This document shows positions 12,701 to 21,009 of a stretch of DNA of 36,130 nucleotides, piece after piece. The first letter of the stretch is position 1; the number at the start of each line of letters is the position of its first letter. The DNA comes from Saccoglossus kowalevskii (lineage: Eukaryota; Hemichordata; Enteropneusta; Harrimaniidae). Location of the stretch: NCBI RefSeq assembly GCF_000003605.2, contig NW_003157233.1, positions 143,766-179,895 on the forward strand, in the 5' to 3' direction. The translations under genes were made by a program, and so were the position numbers. The notes below the pieces were generated by a model that worked only from the letters and a program-made list of their open reading frames with translations, was not told where the DNA came from and made no database searches.

Positions 12701-15700
12701 CTCAAGAAGAAAGGTTTTCGGCATTGGAACGACTTACAACAGTAAGTACTATCAGAGACATTACTGGTACTCATAAGTCCTGTTTCCAGATATTCATCCC
12801 TATTTTAAATGACTTGTGTATGCAATGTACACAAAATTAACTAGCATGTCATGAAACACGAAGTATCGTTAATTTAACTGATGGGAAAAAAAAATAGGTT
12901 GATAATTTACCCCAGTCAGATTGATGTGAATTTCAAAAAGACAAGAGGAAATGTTTTCAACAACAAAAAAAAGAAAATAATAACTTGTCTTGTTTTGCAG
13001 TTTGAATTGAAAGAACTACGCAAGAGACAAGAAGAAGAATATCGTATGATGCATCCAGATGCTGATATCCCACCTCGTAAAGAATCGCCATCAATGAAAC
13101 ATAAAGTTATAGAAGACTTCTTAAGAGAAGATAAAGAAATGGAAGAAATGGATAAGTATGTGTTTTTTCTTTTCTGAATCTGAAGATGAACTACAGTTTT
13201 AGTCAAAGTATGGATATTTCCTCACAAAATGGGTATTATTTCAAAATAATATCTGAATGATAGTGTAATAATTGAGTTCAATCTTTAGATTCATGTCTTA
13301 TCATTTCTCCATAAGATTGAGGAGACGACAAATTGAAATTGATGAAGCACGTCGTCATGAGATGCAAGTAGAAAAACTTCAATATGAAAAAACACCTGAA
13401 CATGTTGTTGAAGAGCATAAAGAAAGTGCTGGGGAGCCGCACGTCAATGGTGAAGAAGAGAAACCAGAAACGGCCCCAGCTGTAAGTAGGCGTGGTGTTG
13501 GTGAGGGCGAAGCTGGAATGGGTGAAGATGTGGAAGCAGAAGGCCAGTTGGCTAGAAAACATGAATGGGAAGCACATGCCAAGAAAGCGTCCAACAGGTA
13601 AGGAAACTGTTAAATTTGTGAAATGATAATAACATTTCTTTTGTACTTGGAAGAAACACTCAATCATGTGCATGGACAGAAAATTGTGCTCTAAAAAATG
13701 CCAGTCATAGCAGTGTTTTGATTTCATGTTCATGAGACACCAATACAAGATTATCTGTGTAATCTGTGTGTAGTAAGCCCTCTTAAATCCTTGATAATAA
13801 ATCTGTCTGATTCCAGGTTTTTGACCTCACATACAAACACTTGTTTACATTGATCACAAAAGCATTTTATAACATGTGGAAATAGAATCATGTCACTGAA
13901 CCCAAATGTTTACACAGAACAACATCTCTTCCTGGCATATTGGTTTTCTCTCTTCATATTATTACTACCGGTACAACCTGAAAACAAAATGTGCAATATT
14001 AAGGTTATCATGAGAATATTGCAAATTCTGCACTCGGGCAGTACACATGTCAACCCATACAATCACTGGTACTGCCTTTGTGCATACTTTGTTTGTAGTA
14101 CTTTCTTGCTATAATCTCATAGCTTCCATGTGTAACAGTGTTGATTTGTTTTCATCAGATCTTGGCATCATGTATATGTGGTACAACAAGGCCCTATGCT
14201 ATCGTTTTACAAAGACAAGAAGCACAAGTTACAAGAAATTACTTTCCACGGTGAAGAACCAGTGAGTGTCCTCAATGCAAAGGTGAACATTGCTGGTGAT
14301 TACACAAAGAAGAAGCATGTTTTCCGACTCAAGTAAGTCATGTCNNNNNNNNNNNNNNNNNNNNNNNNNNNNNNNNNNNNNNNNNNNNNNNNNNNNNNNN
14401 NNNNNNNNNNNNNNNNNNNNNNNNNNNNNNNNNNNNNNNNNNNNNNNNNNNNNNNNNNNNNNNNNNNNNNNNNNNNNNNNNNNNNNNNNNNNNNNNNNNN
14501 NNNNNNNNNNNNNNNNNNNNNNNNNNNNNNNNNNNNNNNNNNNNNNNNNNNNNNNNNNNNNNNNNNNNNNNNNNNNNNNNNNNNNNNNNNNNNNNNNNNN
14601 NNNNNNNNNNNNNNNNNNNNNNNNNNNNNNNNNNNNNNNNNNNNNNNNNNNNNNNNNNNNNNNNNNNNNNNNNNNNNNNNNNNNNNNNNNNNNNNNNNNN
14701 NNNNNNNNNNNNNNNNNNNNNNNNNNNNNNNNNNNNNNNNNNNNNNNNNNNNNNNNNNNNNNNNNNNNNNATGCTCTCTACAATGTCAACTCATGAAACT
14801 ATTATTGAACAATCCATATTTTATTAGTCCCCGTTCGGACGAAGTCAAAAAACGGGGACTTATAATTCGGTCTCCGTCCCTGCGTTCGTCCGGAGTCATA
14901 TCTCAGAATCCCTTGGACCGATTCCGTTCTTTCTTTGCATGTGCCTCATACTTTATCTGGGACATATGCACATGCAGTGGTTTAGCGATTTGATTCAAAA
15001 TGGCCGACTGGCAGCCATCTTGTTTTTTGAAAATGTTGTATTTTGGACATGCTCTGTCAGTTTTCATTCAAATTTGGTACATAGATTATACACGTTAGAA
15101 TACATGTCCATGATGATATATTTCACAATTGGATCAAAGATGGCCGACTGGCAGCCATCTTTTTTTTTTTTTTTATGCGGTATCTTGTAAGTGCTCTGTC
15201 AGTTTTCATTCAAATTTGGCACATACTTTATACATGTTAGGATGCATGTCCATGACAATTTGTTTAAAAATCTGGTCAAGGATGGCCGATTGACAGCCAT
15301 CTGACTTTTTGGCCTTACTGCTATATTTCCACAATTTATGTACCATTTTCATTTGTATTTGGCACATACATCATACATATCAGTTTGTTTCATAATTAGA
15401 TCAAAGATGGCCAAGTAACGGCTGTTTTTATTTTTAGCCATATTTACTACTACACGGAACACGTGTTTTGATGTAAATAAACAATCTGTTGTATACGCCA
15501 CTTGGAACTCAAGTTTCAAGGACACGCTCGCGACAACCCCTCCCCCCTCGCTTTAATATGACAAGCACAAAGAGAACTTTCAAAAATTTAACGGGGACTG
15601 TGTCATTTTCAATGACTTGTATTAAGAAGTATTTGCTGTACAATGTATTGATTTTTAGGCATTTTTTTTTTAAGGTGTTATTTTAATCTTTTTTGATACC

Positions 15701-16803
15701 TAGAAGTGTCCCCGTAGTCATTGACGTCTATTCAAGAGTATTGATGATGTATGGTTAGCTTCGTTTCGACAATAAGCTGTAAACAATGTTAAATTATTCT
15801 TCAAATTCTCAGTTTATCTTTTGAAAACGACTGATTTTTTTTTTATTTAAAAACAAATCATGCTGCTTTCCCATCAAAATCCAAGCCAAAAGATCATACA
15901 ACATCGGCAAATCTCTTCCGTCAGGCTGCGTTCAATAACATTAACATATTTTAAATGAGCTATGGTAATTTGAACATGTTAGCATCATCTATCGATTTGA
16001 CCTGTCAGGTCAAGGAACACCGTCTCAGGTCAAAACATGGCGGTTATTCATTTCTACAGCATAGTGTTGAAAATGCGATTGGAATCATTCGCTTACGATG
16101 ACCAGATTACGCTACCTTGATCATTTGCTACTAAGTAATGCAGTTGTGTTCGTTGTTATTTGAAACTTCTTTTAGAATATACTTTCGTAACTAATAAAAT
16201 GAAACAAAATAATTGTATTTGGTGCACAAGGTTAGTTAATGTGATTTTTTGGAGAAAGATGCGCGGTCTACTTTTCAATCCAGCTAGAAAAAATGTATAC
16301 AATTTTAGATTATCTTCTGCAATAGTTTCTTTCGTTTTAGGGGGTTCAACTGCCTGTGTTGAAAATCGGCGTAGGAGGATTTTTCAATAAAAATATAAGC
16401 CCCCTAAAAATATTTGATAATTTTTTGAAAATTTGAACCCCAAATAAGGGCACACCAGCCGTGAAATCGCCCAAGGCAATTTTTCGGATTGGCGAATTTA
16501 CAGCAGAATCTGGTAGTATTGACAGCTGTCTTTCTTGCCACTTTGTTAAATAGTTTTATTAACATTCTGTGATAAATTGCTGTTTCATTTCTCAGACTTG
16601 AAAATGGTGCAGAGTTTCTATTCCAAGCCAAAGATGATGAGGAAATGAACCACTGGGTAGATAGTTTAAAGAATGTGGCTGAAGGAGCTCCTGAAGGTGC
16701 GTCTGCTGCAGCAAGGGCTGCTACCTTCCCAACAGAGAGTGTCACATCACCGGGAAAGAAAGATAAAAAGAAGGGTGGATTTTTCACTCTGAAAAAGAAG
16801 TAG
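459..16803 (+). CDS. SPTBN1: Beta-spectrin, 30 exons, 5' end outside window
   Basis: Conventional beta-spectrin. Family role: pairs antiparallel with alpha-spectrin into tetramers that crosslink actin under the plasma membrane and bind ankyrin. Joining exons at GT-AG sites in phase gives about 2,100 residues: end of CH2 ([16 protein letters not shown]), 17 spectrin repeats with their conserved Trp residues, a charged linker, a PH domain and a tail ending [11 protein letters not shown]1 and most of CH2 (about 264 residues) must lie left of the window. The ankyrin-binding region (repeats 14-15, exons 21-23) is strongly conserved, for example [20 protein letters not shown] and [20 protein letters not shown]-like text. 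Length and PH domain exclude beta-heavy (beta-V) spectrin. The gene is the single-copy invertebrate counterpart of SPTB, SPTBN1, SPTBN2 and SPTBN4, so the symbol is a family label. One frame break in exon 3 is the only damage; everything else is intact, so I do not read it as a pseudogene. Confidence 0.96.
1198..1315 (+). CDS. SPTBN1: Beta-spectrin exon 2: repeat 1, first part
   Basis: Encodes [20 protein letters not shown] through LISDINK, an almost invariant stretch of beta-spectrins at the beginning of repeat 1, which contributes to the alpha-spectrin nucleation site. Acceptor ccattttag, donor GTAAAT; phases join exons 1 and 3. Confidence 0.95.
1421..1744 (+). CDS. SPTBN1: Beta-spectrin exon 3: repeats 1-2, with a 1-base frame break
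   Basis: Encodes [20 protein letters not shown] onward, closing repeat 1 and opening repeat 2 ([20 protein letters not shown]). At 1701-1711 the text reads CTAGGAAGCTGAG and runs into TGA at 1709. Dropping one G of the pair 1703/1704 restores the family sequence [16 protein letters not shown] up to the donor at 1745. The break is most simply a base-calling or assembly error. Confidence 0.92.
1841..1979 (+). CDS. SPTBN1: Beta-spectrin exon 4: end of repeat 2
   Basis: Encodes [19 protein letters not shown] to LDWMDETK, the last helix of repeat 2 and first turn of repeat 3. Acceptor ctttttacag, donor GTAAGA. Confidence 0.95.
2247..2412 (+). CDS. SPTBN1: Beta-spectrin exon 5: repeat 3
   Basis: Encodes [20 protein letters not shown], the hallmark second helix of repeat 3. 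Acceptor atctag at 2246; ends in phase 1 (GCA G) and joins exon 6 to make ..[12 protein letters not shown]. Confidence 0.95.
2563..2807 (+). CDS. SPTBN1: Beta-spectrin exon 6: repeats 3-4
   Basis: Encodes [20 protein letters not shown] and the start of repeat 4 ([18 protein letters not shown]). Acceptor cttctgcag, donor GTATGA after LLNKHK. Confidence 0.95.
2933..3133 (+). CDS. SPTBN1: Beta-spectrin exon 7: repeat 4
   Basis: Encodes [17 protein letters not shown] through [13 protein letters not shown], the second and third helices of repeat 4. Acceptor tttgtttcag, donor GTATTA, phase 0 at both ends. Confidence 0.95.
3338..3454 (+). CDS. SPTBN1: Beta-spectrin exon 8: start of repeat 5
   Basis: Encodes [20 protein letters not shown] to LLKKHK. 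Acceptor gattgtag, donor GTAAGA, phase 0. The next certain exon is 1.5 kb away, the longest gap-free intron of the gene; that intron holds a candidate microexon at 4035-4067. Confidence 0.95.
3455..4967 (+). other. Beta-spectrin intron 8 (1.5 kb)
   Basis: AT-rich. No long open frame. Contains the candidate 33-base exon at 4035-4067, described separately, and a short TG run near 4092. Confidence 0.85.
4035..4067 (+). CDS. SPTBN1: Candidate 33-base in-frame cassette microexon of beta-spectrin
   Basis: A pyrimidine-rich stretch (tgctttctgctttctag) ends at 4034 and a GTGAGT donor begins at 4068. The 33 bases between read [11 protein letters not shown] without a stop in phase 0, the phase of both neighbouring exons, so inclusion would insert 11 residues in repeat 5 between LLKKHK and DVADEL. 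This text is not in beta-spectrins I know. Splice signals are good, function and use are inferred. Confidence 0.35.
4968..5045 (+). CDS. SPTBN1: Beta-spectrin exon 9: repeat 5, 78 bases
   Basis: Encodes [20 protein letters not shown] then SHLGDQ, matching the beta-spectrin repeat 5 text around DTLHEQA. Too short to stand out as an open frame; found by continuity. Acceptor cattcag, donor GTAAGT, phase 0. Confidence 0.93.
5170..5334 (+). CDS. SPTBN1: Beta-spectrin exon 10: repeats 5-6
   Basis: Encodes [20 protein letters not shown] and [13 protein letters not shown], the end of repeat 5 and the first Trp of repeat 6. Acceptor gttttacag, donor GTAAGT. Confidence 0.95.
5426..5628 (+). CDS. SPTBN1: Beta-spectrin exon 11: repeat 6
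   Basis: Encodes [20 protein letters not shown] and [16 protein letters not shown]. Ends with a split Arg codon (CG) completed by exon 12. Donor GTAAGT. Confidence 0.95.
5776..6118 (+). CDS. SPTBN1: Beta-spectrin exon 12: repeats 6-7
   Basis: Encodes the conserved repeat 7 text [20 protein letters not shown] and [17 protein letters not shown]. Acceptor ttgcttcag, donor GTAAGT after ELRII. Confidence 0.95.
6608..6883 (+). CDS. SPTBN1: Beta-spectrin exon 13: repeat 8
   Basis: Encodes [26 protein letters not shown] and [20 protein letters not shown], among the most conserved text of repeat 8. Acceptor tgatgcag, donor GTATGT. Confidence 0.95.
7119..7286 (+). CDS. SPTBN1: Beta-spectrin exon 14: repeats 8-9
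   Basis: Encodes [20 protein letters not shown] and the start of repeat 9 ([18 protein letters not shown]). Acceptor tttcccag, donor GTATGT. Confidence 0.95.
7562..7734 (+). CDS. SPTBN1: Beta-spectrin exon 15: repeat 9
   Basis: Encodes [20 protein letters not shown], the GA-EAAIKKQE-type helix of repeat 9. Ends in phase 2 (AG) and joins exon 16 as DERRKNNR. Confidence 0.95.
7893..8130 (+). CDS. SPTBN1: Beta-spectrin exon 16: repeats 9-10
   Basis: Encodes [19 protein letters not shown] and SYDEAR-type text [20 protein letters not shown] of repeat 10. The donor GTTGGT at 8131 is weaker than its neighbours but is the one that keeps phase and family text. Confidence 0.92.
8376..8639 (+). CDS. 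SPTBN1: Beta-spectrin exon 17: repeats 10-11
   Basis: Encodes [17 protein letters not shown], the end of repeat 10, and [11 protein letters not shown] plus [14 protein letters not shown] of repeat 11. Acceptor cttccatag, donor GTGAGT. Confidence 0.95.
8830..9051 (+). CDS. SPTBN1: Beta-spectrin exon 18: repeat 11 and start of 12
   Basis: Encodes [20 protein letters not shown] to [11 protein letters not shown]. The ATG at the exon edge is an internal Met, not a start. Donor GTGAGT. Confidence 0.94.
9052..9610 (+). other. Beta-spectrin intron 18
   Basis: 559 bases, AT-rich, no conserved coding text or repeat that I recognise. Other introns above 300 bases with nothing notable are 760-1197, 6119-6607 and 11252-11561. 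Confidence 0.8.
9611..9901 (+). CDS. SPTBN1: Beta-spectrin exon 19: repeat 12
   Basis: Encodes [19 protein letters not shown] and [16 protein letters not shown], matching [11 protein letters not shown] of repeat 12. Acceptor ctatttctag, donor GTATAG. Confidence 0.94.
9973..10060 (+). mobile_element. Possible tRNA-derived SINE head in spectrin intron 19
   Basis: TGGCGTTAAAGG at 9976 resembles the RNA polymerase III A box (TGGCNNAGTGG). GAGTTTGACTC at 10020 resembles the B box (GGTTCGANTCC) and sits 44 bases downstream, within the range of tRNA-like promoters. Text between (GGTTAGTGTTTTAGGCTAGC) looks like a decayed tRNA. No clear tail or target duplication; an A run at 10143-10154 could be its remnant 3' end. 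Confidence 0.4.
10358..10566 (+). CDS. SPTBN1: Beta-spectrin exon 20: repeat 13
   Basis: Encodes [20 protein letters not shown] and the [17 protein letters not shown] helix of repeat 13. Ends AG (phase 2) with donor GTCAGT. Confidence 0.95.
10671..10875 (+). CDS. SPTBN1: Beta-spectrin exon 21: repeats 13-14, ankyrin-binding region
   Basis: Encodes [20 protein letters not shown] and [20 protein letters not shown], near-identical in text to the vertebrate proteins as I recall them. Acceptor cttaacag, donor GTATGT. Confidence 0.96.
10988..11251 (+). CDS. SPTBN1: Beta-spectrin exon 22: repeats 14-15, ankyrin-binding region
   Basis: Encodes [20 protein letters not shown] and [20 protein letters not shown], then the start of repeat 15 ([15 protein letters not shown]). 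This is the core of the known ankyrin-binding site, so high conservation is expected. Donor GTAAGT. Confidence 0.96.
11562..11917 (+). CDS. SPTBN1: Beta-spectrin exon 23: repeats 15-16
   Basis: Encodes [37 protein letters not shown] and [18 protein letters not shown]. The largest internal exon. Ends AG, donor GTAAAT. Confidence 0.95.
12017..12155 (+). CDS. SPTBN1: Beta-spectrin exon 24: repeat 16
   Basis: Encodes [20 protein letters not shown] and GRSHYASKE. Joined to exon 23 through a split Arg (AG|G). Donor GTAAGT. Confidence 0.95.
12282..12306 (+). repeat. TTCA tetranucleotide microsatellite at a 3' splice site
   Basis: About five to six TTCA units that run straight into the TTTCAG acceptor of spectrin exon 25. 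Confidence 0.85.
12308..12484 (+). CDS. SPTBN1: Beta-spectrin exon 25: repeats 16-17
   Basis: Encodes [20 protein letters not shown] and [17 protein letters not shown], the partial repeat 17 that pairs with alpha-spectrin at the tetramerisation site. Its acceptor directly follows a TTCA microsatellite. Confidence 0.95.
12637..12741 (+). CDS. SPTBN1: Beta-spectrin exon 26: end of repeat 17
   Basis: Encodes [18 protein letters not shown] and [11 protein letters not shown], a conserved end to the repeat region. Acceptor cttttacag, donor GTAAGT. Confidence 0.95.
13001..13155 (+). CDS. SPTBN1: Beta-spectrin exon 27: charged linker
   Basis: Encodes [19 protein letters not shown] followed by a highly charged stretch ([17 protein letters not shown]). 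This linker between repeats and PH domain varies greatly among family members. Ends GAT AA in phase 2; donor GTATGT. Confidence 0.9.
13316..13597 (+). CDS. SPTBN1: Beta-spectrin exon 28: linker and start of PH domain
   Basis: Encodes [20 protein letters not shown], a Glu-rich low-complexity stretch, and the start of the PH domain ([15 protein letters not shown]). The left edge is uncertain: acceptors at 13315 (ccataag) and 13288 (atctttag) both preserve frame and differ by 27 bases. The 13288 site has the better YAG consensus but would add [10 protein letters not shown] strong GTAAGT at 13482 lies inside the exon. Confidence 0.88.
13598..14158 (+). other. Beta-spectrin intron 28
   Basis: 561 bases between the first two PH exons. 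It contains a good-looking acceptor, ctgattccag, at 13816 followed by an open stretch with stop at 13883; see findings. Otherwise unremarkable. Confidence 0.8.
14159..14332 (+). CDS. SPTBN1: Beta-spectrin exon 29: PH domain core
   Basis: Encodes [20 protein letters not shown] and [11 protein letters not shown], the central strands of the PH domain, which binds phosphoinositides in this family. Acceptor tttcatcag, ends AA in phase 2, donor GTAAGT just before the assembly gap. Confidence 0.94.
14345..14770. other. Assembly gap (426 N)
   Basis: Run of unknown bases within the last spectrin intron. Exons 29 and 30 join in phase across it (AA|A CTT) with no PH residues missing, so no known coding sequence is lost. 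Real length may differ from the number of N. Confidence 0.99.
14826..15599. mobile_element. Non-autonomous inverted-repeat element in last spectrin intron
   Basis: Starts with AGTCCCCGTT (14826-14835) and ends with its exact reverse complement AACGGGGACT (15590-15599). A further AACGGGGACT at 14851-14860 makes a 10-bp-stem hairpin at the left end. The interior holds four diverged ~140-bp tandem units. No coding capacity and no convincing target-site duplication are seen, so the boundaries are provisional. A TCCCCGTA near 15708 may mark a second end. Confidence 0.5.
14980..15430. repeat. Four-copy ~140-bp tandem repeat with GATGGCC hairpins
   Basis: The core AAGATGGCCGACTGGCAGCC and variants begin at about 15000, 15140, 15282 and 15406 (spacing 140, 142, 124). 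Each is preceded by text like TTTTCATTCAAATTTGG and a CATGTCCATGA. The core is a hairpin, AAGATGGC/GCCATCTT, clear in copy 2 and decaying toward copy 4. Confidence 0.8.
15700..16595 (+). other. Right part of beta-spectrin intron 29
   Basis: No gene or recognised repeat. Ends at the acceptor of the final exon. Confidence 0.75.
16596..16803 (+). CDS. SPTBN1: Beta-spectrin exon 30: end of PH domain, tail, stop
   Basis: Encodes [20 protein letters not shown], the C-terminal PH helix with its conserved Trp, then an Ala/Ser/Thr stretch and a Lys-rich tail [15 protein letters not shown] with TAG at 16801-16803. The tail matches the basic KKRFSLFGKKK-type end of vertebrate beta-spectrins in character. 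Acceptor tttctcag at 16595. Confidence 0.96.
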
Positions 16804-16823
16804 ACAAACACCTGCATTTCATA

Positions 16824-16844
16824 AATAAATAATGTATGAATAAA
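16824..16844 (+). terminator. Proximal poly(A) signals of beta-spectrin
   Basis: AATAAA at 16824-16829 and again at 16839-16844, 21 and 36 bases after the stop. A transcript ended here would have a very short 3'UTR; later AATAAA hexamers occur at 18091-18096 and around 18652, so a longer 3'UTR is equally possible. Confidence 0.5.
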
Positions 16845-19800
16845 TTTTGACAGTAGTTTTTTGGTAGTCATCCATATACATCCATGTTGTCAGTATAGTG
16901 TAAACTACCAGTAATTTTCTGCATTGCCATTTTAACACAATTCTTAGCCTGTTTTTAAAGATTTTTTCGAGTACAAAGTGTTAGTACTCTTTATGTAAAC
17001 ATTTCTCTGTCTTGTTGTTTGTAGCCTGTAATTGGACTGTGTGTTATAAAAATTTAAAAAAAACTGAAAATGGCAAGATTTTTTCATGTGATAAAGCTGT
17101 GCGTGTCTTGCTGATAGCACAATACAAGGATGTTTTCAATGTTCTATGTGGACTTCAAAGTTGTGTATAGTAGCATTAACATTATATATATATAGAAGTA
17201 TTTGTAGAATTTCTCCCTGTCATATTCATTTTCCTACAATCATTGTTTTTAAATCTGCAAGGAATCAAGATTTAGCATGTTAGGCTTTTAAGCATTATTA
17301 TGTGGGCACGTGGGAGTTTTAAAAATTCATCAAGCTCTTAGTTGATGCATTTTTTTTTCACCAAACCCTAGTTCATAGTTAAATTGATTTAGGTTAACAG
17401 ACGGGGTTTTATTAATTAAATCTATAGAACAAAAAAAAAGAAAAACGCATGTGACTGAAGTTACGAAACTTGTTTTTGTACTTCTGAAGATGTAACTGGT
17501 TGAAACTGCTTGCAAAGTTTTTTTTAGTATAAAGAGTTGAATGAAATTGATAGACAAATTATGGGTTGTGCACCATTTTGTTGCCAGATGTAACTACTAG
17601 TATACAATTGCCCGTAAGCACCCTGTAGATATTTCCGTTTAGAGTCCACATACCCAATGCTTTCATTTTTGACAAATTTGTTATTCAGATCTGTGTATGC
17701 CTTGCCAAATATTAAATGTTAAACTGTGGCACCCCCACCCATAGACATGTATATGGTCAACCCTTAAAGCTAGATGTCCATTTGTTTTTGCAGTTTTTAT
17801 ATTTTTTTGAAAACTACCTTTACCCTGTATTCCATTTTCTTTTGAGATTGTAATATTGCTGCCACACTTTTACACTGATCAAAACTAGAAAGGTGCTTGC
17901 AAGAGACATTGTGTGCCTGCAAAACCTGTTGTTTTTTATTTGCTTGAATTTCCTCAAAAGGTTACCACCAACCTTCCTTCTGAAATAGCTGCACACAGTG
18001 TTTTATGCTCGCCTGTTCTACTTGTACATTTTGCAATAACATTTAATACTATGAATGTTACCAACTAGCTTTGTGAAGACCATTCTCATCAATAAATTTT
18101 GGTCGTACACTGCGAGGGCTTGACCAAATATACTTGTTGATTTTGTTCAATATTGTGATGGATGTTAACCAGTAATAAAAATATTGGGTGATATATACGT
18201 GAACTAATATTTATTTCCTGGTTGATAGATGATTGCTGGCATATTGTCATGTGGCTGATGGTCAATATATTGTATCCATGTTTAAGTATCTGTAAGGGCA
18301 TTTATTGAAGTTGTGGTATGACCGTATAATACTACTCATTGTCATGTATTTTGATAACTATTTCATTAGCATTTGTCAAAGATTTTTAGGCTTCGATTAA
18401 TCTGATATTTGGTGGGTGAAAAATTAAAAATAAATAATGATGCGATTTTAGTCATCTATTGTTTTCTTCCTAAGTTTTAATGAAGTTGCTAATTAAATTG
18501 GTCATATTCTCAATGGATAAAATATTTGGTGTTTTTAACTTGGTGTTCACACTCGCCTTTGTTGGGTAAATTCATACACGTCTGGAGTTGGAAAACCCCT
18601 TTTGATTTTTTTTGTAATGTGCTTTATTGCAAACACAAGCTTCTAAGGGATTAATAAATCTCGAGAAAAAACGTCTTGCTGTTATGTGTTCTTTCTGAAT
18701 GTAGATGGCAAGTGTCTATAATGGCTAACTTTTGAAAAACTGGAGTAAACTGTAGTGTGTATTCTATGAGTACCTTATCTAACACAGAATTTGCAAGTAT
18801 ATTAAATTTCCTTGGCCGTTTCCCCCTCAGAAAATACTTGGAAAGTACACATGGATACCTACGGTAGATGTCATATTAGATTTTGTCCATTGGTATTCAT
18901 TGGTACAAAATGAGTTTCTTGTATTTGAGTAACATTTTGTGAATTTTAAAGGCACGTTATAGGCCATATTAACAAATCTACATGTGGTAAACTGTTTTTG
19001 ATGACCAGAATCCTAGCTACCACCTGTCCTCACTTTATAAAATTAATTTCTACTGTATGTGTGGTTGAGAGCAACACAAAACTAGGAATGTTTACTTGCA
19101 GGATCAACCTGTTATTTGATTCCAAAATTAAGGATGCTTCTGTTACTCTCCTGTTATTTAAGGTTTCTTGTGAAAGTGATCAATTCAAAGTTGCCATGCT
19201 AACATATGTAAAGTTAGCTTGAGCTTTCAGACCAGGAAATAAACCATCAGGGATGCTCTTTATATTTGTCCTTGTTCAAGCAAGATCTGAAATGTGACCT
19301 AACATTTTACAGTATACGTTTGTCCGACATGCATCGATCAGATTCACAATGCCATAAGTCGTCAATGACAAGTTCCAATCCAGTTTGCAGTGACTGTCAT
19401 TAGTGCCAAATGATTTAACACACTAGTGACAGACATAATACAAAATGAAGCAATTCCTTCATTTATTCTGCCAATCACACACAATTTAGAGCTTGTGCTA
19501 CTAGATTGTTTGCAATAGATTTCTGCCCAGAAAAACATGTTTGCAAGCTCAAACTCCTACAAAATGGATGTAAATGCAGATTTGTCAGGCTTTCTACCTT
19601 CAAAGTTCTCAAAAAAGCAGGTAATCGGGTCTCCCAGATTCACAGATAGTTGTCATTAAGCACAACTTTACACATGAATTTAAAACTGCCATAATTTGGA
19701 GTTTGCCCTCACACAACACATTGGCTAATAACCACGGTTTGAGGCCTACAAATGCTAATTGGTGACACAAGACCTTGATCCATTTCTAGCCAAACAATTA

Positions 19801-20898
19801 TGATCAGCCAACTTGAATCATACATAAGCACATTCAGTTCAAGATGACCAAATGGCATCACTTAGTGTTAAATATTCATCAAAGAGCATTTCTGCCATTC
19901 TAGAACCAGCTCTCAGGAATGCATGAACATTTCATTCACTTTTGCAATTAGACTTGCATACAGTCAAGTTTTGGCGTTTTTTTTCAATTAAATAAAATAC
20001 GAGTGAGTATAAATGGCAACAAATGTCTTGTTTCGCTGTCTGCCAGGATTTTTGCCATTTGTTTTTAACAATGCTGTTCCAGGGCCATACGACTTGACCT
20101 TCAGATATCACAAGCACATCCATTGATCCTGCACATTATCCTCCTTAGATTGTATGTGTCCTTTTGATATGCATCTCTTAGTATAGAACAATGGGCACAT
20201 GACCTGTGGATATCGCACCTTATAAATGTATTTATCAGTGAACTACATGATTAAGGTTAATCACCATTACAGGATAAGAGGACATAAACAACACACAATT
20301 TCTTTTAAATAACTTTAATTTGTTTCTGTAATTATTACACAATTCAAACTGAAAACTAAAAACTATGAAATGTTACAAATAAATAGAAAACGTGCTGACG
20401 TTGATATGTCCCACTACTGAAAAGAAAGTTTTGCTGTAACTTACACAACAATGACCGACTTCCAAACTAATGGTAGGGCTGCTCACCATTGGGGTTTTAA
20501 ATGAAGAGTACATTATTGGGAAACATACTAAATAAGATAACATGATTAAATGACTGCCATGGTAACTGTCCAAGCAAAATTGTAATTGAACAACTATTTG
20601 TCATTTTGTATAAGCAATCTCACTGAAATGTAAAGATTGAATGTAACTATACACCCACCCCCACCAACTTGCAATTATTTAAAATATTTTTAAAAAAATG
20701 TTTCAGTCAAACGTACAACTAATTTAAAATGTTAACTGACATGATATTAAATTCCCAATAATGTATCCTTGCTATTAAAGTAATACCACTGAAAATTATT
20801 TAGCAAGTATGAGGTAGAAATATTGAGTCGCCTTTACTGTTTACCTAACCAAAAACATTGGAAAAAGCACAGTAGGGAAGAAAAAACAAAAATGATCA
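16845..20898. other. Spectrin 3'UTR / intergenic region between convergent genes
   Basis: About 4 kb between the two gene ends. AT-rich, only short chance open frames, no known domain text. AATAAA at 18091 and about 18652 could end a long spectrin 3'UTR. I cannot fix the transcript boundary from sequence. Confidence 0.75.
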
Positions 20899-20904
20899 TT
20901 TATT
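20899..20904 (-). terminator. Candidate RCOR poly(A) signal
   Basis: TTTATT on the + strand, i.e. AATAAA on the - strand, about 105 bases after the RCOR stop codon. Consistent with a short 3'UTR; further TTTATT occur downstream. Confidence 0.45.
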
Positions 20905-21009
20905 TAATTATTCATTCTTACAAACAAAATTACAAATAACCCCCTGCTAACAATTTTTGATTGCAATACAAGCTTTGCTCAAAATAAAATCAATAAATAA
21001 GTGTTTTGA

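Noticed and set aside
13278-13748. 156-codon open frame on the - strand
   Set aside because: Antisense shadow of spectrin exon 28; its own text is Phe/His-rich low complexity with no domain.
14290-14993. Two long open frames spanning 14290-14796 and 14340-14993
   Set aside because: They are open only because they run through the N gap; the flanks carry no coding signal beyond spectrin exon 29.
459-16803. Beta-spectrin as a pseudogene because of the TGA in exon 3
   Set aside because: One base explains the only break; 30 exons keep phase, splice sites and conserved text to a normal stop.
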